From positions 1 through 64,000 of the forward strand of contig JALNQF010000038.1 in assembly GCA_028456385.1 (NCBI GenBank): a stretch of 64,000 bases of DNA, read 5' to 3'. The position numbers were made by a program, and so were the translations under genes. Shown here piece by piece: positions 43,729 to 55,342 of this stretch (positions are counted from its first letter, which is position 1; each line of letters starts with the position of its first letter). The notes beneath the pieces were generated by a model. That model saw only the letters and a list, made by a program, of their open reading frames with translations. It did not search any database and was not told where the DNA came from. This DNA is from Ophiosphaerella korrae. Lineage: Eukaryota; Ascomycota; Dothideomycetes; Pleosporales; Phaeosphaeriaceae.

Positions 43729-45187
43729 GCGCATACTTATTTAGAACCATAGGTAGGTATCAAATACCACAGCGATGATAGTAACAGGATTGTTCCATAT
43801 CTAATATACTACTAGGCATAGTTTACCCTTGATAAGCCCATTAAAAAGTGTGCAATGTGGGTAGCGTTGCATTGAAGGGAGTGAGGTGGGCTATTGAGCG
43901 AGATAGATCTGATAGTTCATGGATTGACTACACCAGTGTCCCTACTTCCCGCTCATTGACCATCATTCATTACCTTGATTATACCGATATTGAAAAACAT
44001 CTCTCAAGCCACTCTTCACGTCTATCCCCCATCCTTCCACGATGACAAGATTCACCAGAGCTTGGGTAGACAAAGTTGCCATGCAACTTTTCTGCATACA
44101 GAACGGACGCTCAACTAGACTTGGAGCGTGGGATGCACAAAAACGGATATATGATGTTGTAGTCGAAGATGGCCAATTCTAGCCTAGAGCCCTCAATCCC
44201 GCCATATGTTACTGTAAGCGAATCATGAGCCTTGATTCTGAGATGTACCCGGAGCTTAATGTCGCATATAGACCCCAACAGTGCCTCCATACGGCGGCCA
44301 CTTTCGGATTATAAGAGGAGAATAGTTGAGCGTTTTAGAGGAGATGATGTGGTGGTCTGCAGGCTGTCCAAAAGTGCTAACATGCCACCTATACTGTGGA
44401 GCCTGAATTCAGACAGACGCTCCATTACCAAACGGTCTTGTCCTAGTACTTGAACATGCCGACCATTACCCCCTCCAGGCGCGTGAAGTGATGGATCCTA
44501 AAGGTAATTCTCAATGATTCTGCTGGTGAGAGACCGGGAACTAAATGAAAACAGTCCTGAATGACAAAACCACGGACTTTCTCAAACGTAGCCCACGCCT
44601 TTGGTCCAAAGAAAGGGGGCTCCAACATTTCCGCAACCGCGGTTCGTTGAGTTGAATTTAGCAGAGGCGAAATTCAGCACGAAATGCGACCGCCCCAATG
44701 AATAGGGGCACTGTACAACATCAGAGGCACAGTCGTATGATCACACCTTGTAATAACAAAGCTGGTGTATATCTAGGATTTGTCTGGAGCGATTACTTCA
44801 ATGTATCATTGGACGTTGCACAGCCGCTTTTGTCGTTGCAAATTCTTGTGATTAAGGTGTAGAACATGGCCAAACCCATGTTCGAAATTGGTTGGTTGAT
44901 ACACTTGTGTTGAGTAAGTAAGATTACGTTGAGCTTAACTTCATCTAACTTCAGCCTAGCCTTGCATCACTGCTCAAGCTCTGGGATACTCATTCTTGCT
45001 CCGGCACTAATTCTGGGACTCATCCCTTACTATATGATTCGCCATATCATGCCTAAATGTTGTTAAGTTTTACGCGGACTCCGGTGACTTATGGGACCAA
45101 CTGTAAATTATTGATTTGATTTTCGCGTTCAACTTATATTTGGCCCCTCTTAGATAAATGCTGTAAGAGTAGAACTGCGTCTATCCT
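43729..45187. other. Intergenic region; possible decayed short gene near 44041
   Basis: ATG 44041 opens 46 codons (MTRFTRAWVDKVAMQLFCIQ), stops at a TAG, then protein-like sequence continues in frame (ICYCKRIMSLDSEMYPELNV) to a TAA near 44311, followed by more stops. This may be a small relic, but I recognise no family. Otherwise I see nothing. Confidence 0.25.
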
Positions 45188-45404
45188 GATATATTAGGAA
45201 GTTCTTGGTTTGTGTCTACTATCAGAAGAAATAGGCAAGACGGCACGAAGGTTCGACGATAGGTAACGATGGAAGATAGAATTGAAATAGAATATTGTAT
45301 TAAAAGAGATAATGAAAAATAGGTAACGCGTCGTACTACCGCTCTGGTAGTAGGAGGTTCTTTTCTATTAAGAGTTCTTGAAATCCCCACGTTGTTTTCC
45401 ATCA
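45188..45404. repeat. Possible solo LTR
   Basis: A 217-bp segment that begins TGATATATTAGG and ends TTTTCCATCA, so TGAT...ATCA terminal inverted bases as in LTRs. No second copy and no matching 5-bp target duplication are visible, so this is tentative. A Tc1/mariner element starts 28 bp further on. Confidence 0.22.
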
Positions 45405-45432
45405 GATCTAAGCATACAAAGCAAGAGAGGTA

Positions 45433-46799
45433 GTTCATTCACTGCGCAGAGCCTCCAAAATATCCTCTGAATCATGACACCATTCTTCAAATTATCATCA
45501 CACCACCCATACATCTTGAAATGGCTAAAAGAAAGGAGTAAGATACTCCCCGACGTATCCGATTTTACCAGATATACGATCAATCCAAAAATTGGTGCTC
45601 TTTTGCTTCTCTTTGCCGTCGAAAGGGCATTAACATTCCTTCAAGCACTGGTCGCTTTTGGCTCAACCAATGAGATATACTAGGATCTCCTGCAAAACGA
45701 AGAACTCGAAAGCTTAGTATATGTCTTGGGCAACGTCGCCGTATCAGTTCTCCTGATCTTAATGGGTTACTTGAACCCAAAAACCCGCTTCATTTCCTCC
45801 CATATGAAGAACAGGCCGAAGCCTTTCCGGTTAAACCCGAAACTTCACAACAGAATCTCTCCAAACGTCTTGGAGCGAGGCATTTCAAAAAGCCTTATTC
45901 AAAGACAATATCCAGTGTAAATAAGCAGAAACGTATAGCTTATGCACAAGCTCACCAGTATAAAACAGTTAAAGGATTTTGGGGATGGATTTACTTCACA
46001 GATGAAGCTCATTTCAACTCACGAGAGCTCTGTGATAAGCAAGAGTATGAACTACGTGTTCCTAACTCACAATCAAGGCTCGAAAACCTTCAGGAAGTTG
46101 GTGGTTCTCAACTAAATGTCACTGTTCATGTCGCTGCTGGAATTTCATATCATGGCAAAGGAATCTTTGAATTTTACAATGATCCAGCTGAACCAACACT
46201 AATAGGATCTATAAGCCTGGCCGTCCACGCATGTCAAGTGTTGGAAATCAAGAGGAACATATGGCTGCTATACAGAACTAGAAAGCATCAGATTCAATGG
46301 AGATCGAAATCAAACCTAAAGGCAATTCAATGACCCAAAAGTTCTATACCAAGTATGTTCTACCGAAGCATATTGATCATATGAAACACCTTGAGCAAAA
46401 ATACAGTCGAAATGTGCTCTTTCAGGAAGACAATGATGGCTCTCATAGAACGAGTTCTTTTAACAATCCTCCAACAACTAAAACGTGAGAGATCAATCAA
46501 ATTACTATTCCATCCAGCTCAATCACTAGATCTCAATCCTCAGGAATCAATTTGGCAGATCATTAAAGCCCGTTTACGTGGTGAACACTAGGCTACAGTT
46601 GCTGAGTTCAAAGAGGCTATTTTATGTGAATGGAAGCATATAACGCTTGCAGAGATTCAAAAACGTATATCAGAGATGCGATGGCGATGCAACCAAGTTA
46701 TTAAGCTTGATGGAAAGCGTATTAGAAGTGATTTATAGTAGTAAATAGAGAAATGATATGATTTTTAATAGATATTGGGCCCCCGCGCAGTGAATAAAC
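45433..46799 (+). mobile_element. Tc1/mariner DNA transposon with TIRs
   Basis: A 1367-bp element flanked by TA at 45431-45432 and 46800-46801. The inverted ends are GTTCATTCACTGCGC (left) and GTTTATTCACTGCGC (right, minus strand), then diverge. It holds one Tc1-type transposase relic. Composition is near normal, unlike the RIP block at the window's left. Confidence 0.82.
45521..46738 (+). pseudogene. Tc1/mariner (DDE_3 type) transposase, frameshifted
   Basis: ATG 45521 (MAKRKE) is followed by a TAA and, near 45671, a TGA. The same frame then gives LGARHFKKPYSKTISSVNKQ and YFTDEAHFNS with the first catalytic Asp (about 46000). Near 46195 the frame changes to read YKPGRPRMSSVGNQEEHMAA and KPKGNSMTQKFYTKYVLPKH. 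The second Asp lies in LFQEDNDGSH (about 46420). A further change near 46450-46480 leads to SLDLNPQESIWQIIKARL with the third acid, and a stop at 46736-46738. Domain order and spacing are those of Tc1-like transposases. Stops and at least two frame changes make it non-functional. Confidence 0.8.
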
Positions 46800-46997
46800 T
46801 ACCCCCTTTGAAGGAACACGTCAGGCTGTAAGGCCGCCACTCTTACTCTGTCAGGCACCGGCACGATTTCACCACCACAATGCGATAGTACATATCCTAC
46901 TCTTCCAATCTCAGTCATATCTGCTTACCAGACGATTTATCGCTCGAAAAATATAAGAGCAAAAGTTTTATCTTCTGAGTTGGTGACCTTTCCTCCC

Positions 46998-49326
46998 CTA
47001 TTTAATAGTTATAAGCTCCCTTTTAGCTAAAGCCAAAAGAGCCTTCCATTCTCCTTCCAATTCGCATAACTTAGCGTGCCCGACACGCCGAAACACTACA
47101 TCCACAGCCTCTTCTACTGCTAAGAATATTCCAGACCCTCCGTACATTGCATTACCAAGGTATAACAGTCTGCATTTATCTAGTTCTGGTCTTACGTTCT
47201 CAAAATCTAACCGGATGCTATTCCAGCCTCCCCCCGCACGCCAAGGCCAACACTCAAATGTTATTGCTAAGTCCGATGCTCGTAGGATCCGCGCCTCGAG
47301 GGTAATGTATGCCTCTTTTAATTGTCCGAATGGTGAGTCCTGGGACTCGGGTTCCACCCTGCTGCTAACCAATTTGGTGTCGGGATTTCTAATCTCCTCA
47401 ACACTAACCGGGTACGGTGCAGTAATCCACGACCAGCTTGGTGAACCGATGCGTTTGGTGCAATCTATACTTTCGAATAGCCTTGGTGATCCGCCGAGCC
47501 GCCACGTAGGGTTGGAACGGAGCCAACACAGGTGCCGGACAACTGTTTTCTGCCAAAGGCCAGCGAGGTAGACATCGTTCCACGCCATGGCAAGCTCAGC
47601 AGCTATACCAGCCAGGGCCGGCAGGCGATCCTCGAAGGAAGTTATATCTCTTTCGCTATACTCATGGATGATTCGAGTCCATATCTGATCTTGAGTGACT
47701 GTCAAGTAGTACTCCCTGCTCTTTTCGGTTTTCCTCTGCGTGAGATTCTCATCCACCAAACCAAAAACAGATACGGGTAAGTCGAAACATTCGAACGTGA
47801 AGCCCACGTGTGTCTGGAGCACAGATTGGAATCCGGATTCTAAACACTTGAAATTCATTTGACAGGAATCGAATACAAGAGCACGGGGTGACAAGAGAAG
47901 CTCTTGGAAAGTCCAGGCCCTCTGAAAGATAGGCTCGTCGGAGGAAAATATTTTATGGGAATCCTCCAATCTGAGGTAAACTGTCCCAGTTGTAGAGCTG
48001 TCAACAAAGAAGGGAAGTTGCGCCGCGGGATTTTCAGACCGCCCATTCGATAGGAAGCCATCTTTCACTGTTTCTGCACTGGCTACCACGATCGTAATAG
48101 TTGAATTTCTGTATATCGAACCCATGTTGGCGATTTGGTCGGACTTGTCGCTCTCGTTGTCTTGGATGATACACAGAGCATCGACCCAAAGGTAACGAAT
48201 CCCAATTTTTCGACATACCTCTACGGCATCCAATATCGTTTGTGGCAGGCTATTGGGTAAGCCGAGCATGTGGTTGCGGAAATTTGAAGTAGTGGTTGTG
48301 AGCTGTTGTGCGCCGCTACCCCAACAGTAACTCAGGGCTGCATATTGCGCTATCTCGCTTTCCAAGGACTGGTGAAGCCGAACTGGCGAGTTGTTGGTTC
48401 CAACGTCAAGTACTCTTCGAGGCAGCCTGGGAGTACAACGCTGAGGACAAGATGAATGTTTATCGAAGCAGTTGTCAAGGCATCGGCGGATCTCACCGAC
48501 GGCCCTAGAGCTTAACTCTTTGGACTCCCGCCTGCCTGGCACGAAACGAGAAGCAGAATCAGCTATATAATGATTAGCATCACTCTTTGAAGTAGTTCCA
48601 TGATTTCAACTTGCCCTCGGATGTTACTAGATAGAATATTTCACCCTTCGAACTCCCACCATCTAGTGGTGCCTTCACCTCTAGGCTTTGCAGCTGGACA
48701 TATTCCAGAGGGTGCTGCGGCTGCGCTCCTTCTGCGTCGGGCAACAGATGAGTAAAGTTGGCAAAAATTCGAATCTCTTCAGAGGTAACTGACCCATCGT
48801 CTTCGTAATCCCAATCTTCACTCTCTAAACTGTACCATATTTCTGAGCAGAGCTTACAGCCCATGCCTGCGCTCTTCTGGATTTCGTACCAATTCAAGTG
48901 CACATAACCGCCATCGCTGAGTAGCGCACTAAGTCCTAGGCGTGTACCAGTCATGGCTACGCACGTTTGGCAGCATTGGTGACTCTCCCTGGGGAATTCT
49001 GGCCGAAGGGTATCGTTTGTCTGCGCAAGCCAGCCTGGGTGTCCTCCAGGAAATTGGAGGCTGTTTCCGCCATCGCTGGCTTCGTTCCCGTCATCGCTCG
49101 CGTTATCGTCGCTACAGAAACTTTTCTCGAGAGGACCGCTTGGACCTACGCAGGTCAGAATAGCTTCCGAATCACCAGCTGGGTCGTTCTCACTGTTGTC
49201 GCTCCCTAAATTATCGCGACTAAGGGCAGTAGATTCCGGAACCACTACGGCTCGCTCAGCCCGAGCAGCCTTTGTGCGGCTATATGGCTCCTTGCAATTG
49301 TCGCTGCTTGAGAATTTGCGTTTCAT
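46998..49326 (-). CDS. HET (heterokaryon incompatibility) domain protein
   Basis: Two frames on this strand join through an inferred 52-nt intron at 48583-48532 (GTGATG...GGCAG). The downstream frame has no ATG of its own, which supports splicing. The product is 758 aa from ATG 49326. The N-terminal 120 residues are acidic and Ser-rich. A Cys-containing segment (CCQTCVAM...GCKLCSEIWYSL) follows, typical of the region before HET domains. The HET domain starts at about 311 with YAALSYCWGS, then LPQTILDAVEVCRKIGIRYL, WVDALCIIQD and MGSIYRNSTITIVVASA. HET proteins trigger cell death or block fusion between incompatible fungal individuals; most copies have no assigned partner. It appears intact. 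A Tc1/mariner relic lies just downstream of its 3' end. Confidence 0.9.
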
Positions 49327-52300
49327 TGCCTTTGACCCTAGAAGTTGGTCTCAGATCGTCCACAGATATAACTGCTAAGGTTGAAGTTGAGAAAGATGAC
49401 AGAAAAAGAATTTCACATCATGAACTCATCTTCCTGGTTTGATCTATCTGTTTCTATGCGGCGAGGCCTCAGCCTCCCTGTAAGTTTAGGAGATACGGCG
49501 TTTGGTGTTTCAACTGGAATCCTGTGAGGCGGTCCGCCAATCATGACTGGGATATTTCCACGGATCGCCAAAAAGGATTGGTATTCAGCGACCATTGAGT
49601 AAATCGTGGCGTCCGGTTAGCATAGCGCCTGATCAAAGCAATTCTCCTTTCAAAAATCAATACTGACAAAAAGCCGAGTCCTGATAAGTTTTGTGTTAAA
49701 TTGGGCATCGTGTCCGACAGCTTGTCCGACAGCTTCTCTACTTTGCCTCTATATGATTGTTGATTTATGTTTTAGTCCCCTTAATCGGCCTGAATCGATT
49801 TATTATTCGGCCCCAATTCTTGACGATTTAAGCAAGCGTCCCTTGGGTTATCTGATTCAGGCGGATGTCCGAAGTCTTAGAATACCTAGGTACAGTAGAG
49901 GGTAGCCGAATCCGGTGGACAACCAGATCTAAAAAGTATCCCAATAATTCGGGGACCTCATTACCATGCAGGGCGAATCTGTTTCACCTAATTCAGATCA
50001 TTGCTGCTCAAGATCCGCTCAGCCTCTGCTCAGCCACTGCGTATGGGGGGCCTGATTTGGGTCTTGTTGCATGATCAGGTTTTGATACAGTATTAAAGTG
50101 TGACATGGATTATAGACTCAGAGAAAAAGATGACTGAGGTAAGGCAATAATACTACATCTCACTAAGTTTAGTATTTAAAAGATCGGTGACAACTCCGTC
50201 GTTTTCAGCGGCATATGCCACCTTTTCTGTGGGGTATCGTCGTCGGTGGTGGGTCTGTATACTGCAAACCTACCATTCCAACCGCGACAACGTGGTGAGA
50301 AATCGCCAGCAAAAGCTTAGCAAAACCCGAGGTCAACATGAAATTGCGAAACCCATTCCACCTTTGCTATATTCGTTTACAAAGACGAGCGAATCCTCGT
50401 CATAACGGACACAGACCTCGCACTACATAGCCGGTGGCATAGCCCTCAATAGCACACCAGAATCCTCACGAGACCGATACCCAGCTACCATCATCCTATT
50501 TCCACATAATCGGTCATCGGATACGAAACGGTACTCCCAGTGGCGCAGCAATTCCAAATTTCCGTCCGCGATCCTTCGTCGCGTTTCCTGTACCGCCTTT
50601 TTTTTTTTTTTTTCTATTTTCGGTAGTTGGCTGCGAGTCTCACTAGCTGACTGTTGTGGTCACAGGAAGGATTCGTGTGGGAGCGGATAAATAACAAGGG
50701 CCACGTTGGCAACAAGTGCTCGGTAAGCTTCCCGAATGTTCCTTCTGTGTTCTTTGGGCTAGGCGTAAGACTTGCGTAGGATGGGCACGTTTCAATGAGA
50801 CATTGGAAGGATGAAGGATGAGGATGGGTGATTGGTGGTTTGATCAACTTTGGATGGATTATAGAGGTGTTTGATAATAGGTAGTATGTACTTGAGACTA
50901 TCTTCTTTTTTTAGAATAGGCTTTTGGGCCGGGAAATTTGGCGTGGAAGTATGAGGGAGCGACGATTGGGGCATGAGTAGCCGCGTGAGAACAATCTTGG
51001 TAAGGTGTGGGGAATAATATAACAGGACAGCCGAGCATTGGAGCTCAAGGATCTTCCCAGGAGGGATGCGCTTGATGATGATGATCGTATTGACTTATTT
51101 CGGTAGGTTCAAGATGGAAACAAGACTTTTTGCGCAGTGAAGATATTTCATAGAGATTCCAGAAAGCGTAAGGTGTTTTCAAAGTGAGAAAAAGATGCAC
51201 TGGTTTACCTCTCTTATCGGCGAAATGCATATTCTCAACCATAACTTACATTGGGCCTCCAACTATTACGTAGTGCGGCTAATATATGCAAGGTTGTTGC
51301 ATACAAACCACCATTACGTGTGCAACACCCACACAAGCTCACTTAGGATGTACACTATGATCCACCTGTGGTGCTAAGAATCTGGAGTGCAGCTGCATAT
51401 ATACAAACAAGATAGATGGTGTGCATAATCGGCCTGTTCAGGAGAGTGGTGCATTGCTTGTGGCTTACCAACTGCATACGATCTCCTTCACATGATGAAT
51501 ACAACCTACACGGTTGCGGCGCAGTGCAACCTTGCTCGTGAGAATCTGACTCGGATGGAAGGATGTTGGGTGTCGCGCTTATTGAGGCGCAGATTCGACT
51601 TCCATGCAGGGCGTAGAAGTTTATACCTAGTCCACAAGGAAACGAGTTGATTGGAGGATTATCAAAGCAGCTATTCGTGGATGAAAGATTGTTGAGTGAG
51701 CGAGCTTCAGGATCGGAGGCAAGGCGACATTGGGAAGTCTGAGTCGAGGTCTGGGCTATGATTAGGCGATGTGGCGCGAGTTTCTATCGCAAAAAAAAAA
51801 AAAAAAAAAACAATCTGCGGAGCGGTACGGTGCGTTCAGTGGGCAGCGCGGGTGTGTGGGACTGGAGTAGAGCCGATAAACACGGCTTGTGAAGGATACT
51901 TACGATTCCGTCATTGACAATGTCATGTTCCAGGCTGAGGTTATGATAACGATTTGTTCGTGGATGGAAGGGGTTGAATGTGTTGCTTATTGGAGGAAGG
52001 CGTCCGCCAACAAATCGTAATTGCATGGGGAGGTGTACAGAAGGGTGTAAAACTGCAACGTGGACCTGTCGTCGTAGCCGTGCGCTGTAACTGTATGTAT
52101 GGACGGTATGTACGGCGCATGACGCGCATGTCATGTGGTACAGACATCAAGATACTGGACTTATACGCGCCCCAAGTACCCTGCTGCTGCCGCATGCGCG
52201 CCGACCCAACCTGCGACCGATCACCAAAGGTAATTCTTACGTGCGTTGTGACGGCCTTACTCGAAAAGGATCAAGGTCTATTCCGGCGCAACCTTGGTAT

Positions 52301-53342
52301 GCCCTGGTCCCGGCTGAATGGTAATGGGAGACGGAACCGTGACGCTCGGGATACATGTCAAAGTCTATGTCGCAGAGATATCGAGAAGCAACACTGCAGA
52401 GAATTTTAAATGAAACCTGATGTAATACGTCGGTGACGAGGCCAACTCCTGCAATTCCCGAGATTTGACACACAGAAGCGTCGCTGGAGTCTGGATTTGC
52501 GCACGCTCTTCATCCAGCTATCGTAAACTGGAATAATTACGTCGGCTGTGAAATAGTTCAAACGCTACGGAAAGCTTAGCGGTCGCCGTTGCCCATCGGG
52601 ATTGTAAGGACCCCTTTCATTGTTCGCTTGTACTGGTAGCCGAGGCAATATGCATACCAGCTTCATCCATCGATGATAGATACTTAGACGTCAGAGAAGG
52701 TCTAAGCATGTGCTGCACCTGGGCGTGTTTGGGCCTCGTGTTCGGACAGGCTCTATGCATATTCGGTGCATTTATTGTTTGCTCGCTGCCGGCCCGCAGG
52801 CGTCACTTGCATTGCATGATTGGCATGCACGAGACGAACAACGCCATACACCGAGGTTAACTTCTGCTCCTGGACTTCCCGAATAGATCAACGATCTGTC
52901 ACCGAGGGTGCCCACACCGGTCAGGAGCATGCTTTCCTTGAGGGAACATGCCCGGCTATGCATCTCGCCGATCCCAAGAATACTTTGGCTATCATTCGAC
53001 AGGGGTGCGAGAATCCCCTGATGGATGTTCAGCGTTTGATGTTCATGGCTGAAGGCTAGAGGGGTCCGAAATTGCGCAACGAGCAAAGTTGCACCGACGA
53101 TACCGCCGTGGTCAAGTAATGTTTGCACCATCACAAGTCTAGCTTGAGGTTTTGATGCCCGACAGTAAATGGTCCTAATTCTGGCCACCGGAGCCTTGGA
53201 CAGATTACCATGTGGAGACTCGGACTGATAGACCAATGCATAAACACCTCACTTAGCTTAGGATCGTGCAGGTAACAGAATGATACTCGTGCCGATCGTC
53301 TGGAAAACACCACGCTCATACAGACACAATTTGTTTGAAATA

Positions 53343-53373
<31 letters not shown>

Positions 53374-53828
53374 GACGCTGCCAGGTCGCGGTCTTGAAGA
53401 CGCCTCATTCACACTAAATAGCCATGTCGGAACCCTAATTTGGTTCATCCTGTTGTACATTGGAAAAGGTTGAGTTTGAAACATTGACAGAAAAGAGTTC
53501 TGTCCAGCAAAATAAAAAAGTAGCTCCCTGTATAGCTGCGAACGCCGAGATCCCATAGAAGGCAGACATGGGAAATGTTCCAGGACGTGCGTTGGGTTGG
53601 TGATTCAACTGGAAATCAGCAGGACTTGTTCAGGCAAGTGCCCATATTTTTCCCTATATCATCCAAATCGTTGTACATGAAATATGCACTCCGAAAACGC
53701 TTTCTCGCGTCGCTGGTGCCCCGAGCGAAAGCTGCTGTATTAACTTGAAGAACGAATGCCAGCTAAGTGGCGAGGCGATCCTCGTCGAGATTTTGCAATA
53801 GCGGCTAATATATAGCCAAACAGATCCC
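49327..53828. other. Long intergenic region, no supported gene
   Basis: About 4.5 kb. Present are a short tandem (GTCCGACAGCTT twice, 49710-49735) and homopolymers: T16 at 50598-50613, A20 at 51791-51810 and T29 at 53345-53373. Frames such as 51978-52409 (plus), 52772-53236 and 53131-53556 (minus) have no domain, and some run through the homopolymers. I see no transposon ends. It may hold regulatory sequence or non-coding transcripts. Confidence 0.4.
53345..53373. repeat. Homopolymer T tract (29 T)
   Basis: An uninterrupted run of 29 T. On the minus strand this is a poly(A)-like run and could be the trace of a retroposed transcript, but I see no coding remnant upstream of it. Confidence 0.8.
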
Positions 53829-55342
53829 TCATGGTCCAGAATAAAATTGTGGCAAACCGTGCTGATTATAGCCCACGGGGGGCGCTCCCTCCTCTTGCAC
53901 CCTGTCTAAATGTGCAGGCTCCCCGAACCATTGTACGCTCATCGATCGACCAGGCATTGGCATTGGGGGTCCTTGAGGTGCGATCCCTTCATACGAATTC
54001 CAGCCCTGATGGTAATACTGATTGGGTACGATTGGCGCAGAAAGAGGAGCCGAAGTAGAGCTGCCGACTGTCGTGGTGTGCACGGTCGTTGGATTTGTGT
54101 CTATACTAGTAGGAAATGGATACGGCGAGGTTCGTCGGTGGAAATCGTGGTTCTGTATTCCGAGTCCTTGAGGTGGATATTGATGTGTTAGACCTTCAAT
54201 ATAGCTGTAAGACATGGTTCGGCCAGGAGGTTGGAAGGTCGGCTGTCCACCCCATGAGTGATTCTCTGGATGACCGTATGACATGGTCGAGCTTGTACTC
54301 ATAGCGGCTGGAGTATGAGAACCGGATACGTTTGACTCACTACCATAGGCCGATGCCGAGGTCGCTGTCGAAGGTGATTGTCGCCAATAACCAGTACTTG
54401 ATGAGGGACTTTCGGCAATCGTGGAGGACGGTAGAAATGAGGTTGTTGGCGGCCATTGGGTATCTATGGGATGAGGATGGTACGAAGACTGTTGTACAGG
54501 TACTGTATGTGTTAGTATAGGCATGATCGCACACATCTGACATTTTAACATACTCCGACTTGGGGTTGAGCCTTGGTGGGATTCTAGCTCAGAGTCGTTT
54601 GGGAAGCCAAAGCCGGAATTTAAAGGTGTAGAGGAAGCGCCATGGAATGGCGGGCGGAACTCTCCAATCTTCTCTCCCAATGCCGATTGGGGATGCCGTG
54701 GTGAAGATGCTGCTGGCGTCAATGGTTGTCCTGGCGTCGTATCTTTAGTTCCAGCGACCTGGGCATGGGGCATATCGGGAGTGTGTTCCACTGGATAGAA
54801 ATTGCACTCTTTTTTCAAGCGGATACAGTTTGCACAACGGCCTTGGGGATCATCCGGTGCAAGAAGGCATCGAATCTTCCTTCGTCGACAGTGTCCTGGA
54901 ATAGTCAATCAATAAATTTAGTTCAAGTACAATGCTTGTATCGCTTACTGCATGCGACGGAGGTTCTATGATAGCCGAGCTTGTTACGTGGCTTGTTGCT
55001 TGTGGGCGACAGCTCGCCAGAATTACCGAGTGCGAGGTTGCGCATATGAGGTGTTGAAGACGACCGTCGAAGTTCTCCGGGTGCCTTGCTCTTAGATGAC
55101 CGCCGTTTCTTAGCTGACAGCTGGTGAGACTGAGAAGGGTGATCTTGGCCTGTCAGCGCAGGCTTAGGCTGGATGATATCCACAGGGCTAGGAATGGAAT
55201 TGCTGTGTCTCCGACGGGTATTGACCTCTGGATTATGAATCTGAAGATCATGGGCCATGGTGGTGGTGACGGGCTGTAAAAGCAATGAGTGATCTAATCT
55301 AGAGGCAGTCTTCTTCGTGCGCCTTTCAGTATCCACAGCCAT
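53829..55342 (-). CDS. Zn(II)2Cys6 transcription factor
   Basis: Three exons are inferred on the minus strand: 55342-54949, 54895-54554 and 54502-53829. Intron 1 (53 nt) has GTAAGC...TTCCAG. Intron 2 (51 nt) has GTATGT, a perfect ACTAAC branch site and ACAG; it keeps the frame, so an unspliced reading would also be open. The product is 469 aa. The zinc cluster spans the first splice junction at residues 131-162: C-x2-C-x6-C-x10-C-x2-C-x6-C, with HCRRRKIRC and CANCIRLKKEC. This binuclear cluster binds CGG-type DNA sites in fungal regulators. The N-terminus has basic KKRRSSKSK. The rest is Ser/Pro/Tyr/Gln-rich and ends QHGLPQFYSGP. No fungal-specific middle homology domain is visible. The regulated pathway cannot be told from context. 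Confidence 0.88.

Noticed and set aside
15100..49326. Starship-type giant transposon carrying Myb, HET and APH-like cargo
   Set aside because: No DUF3435 tyrosine-recombinase captain gene or element boundary is visible; co-occurrence alone is not enough.
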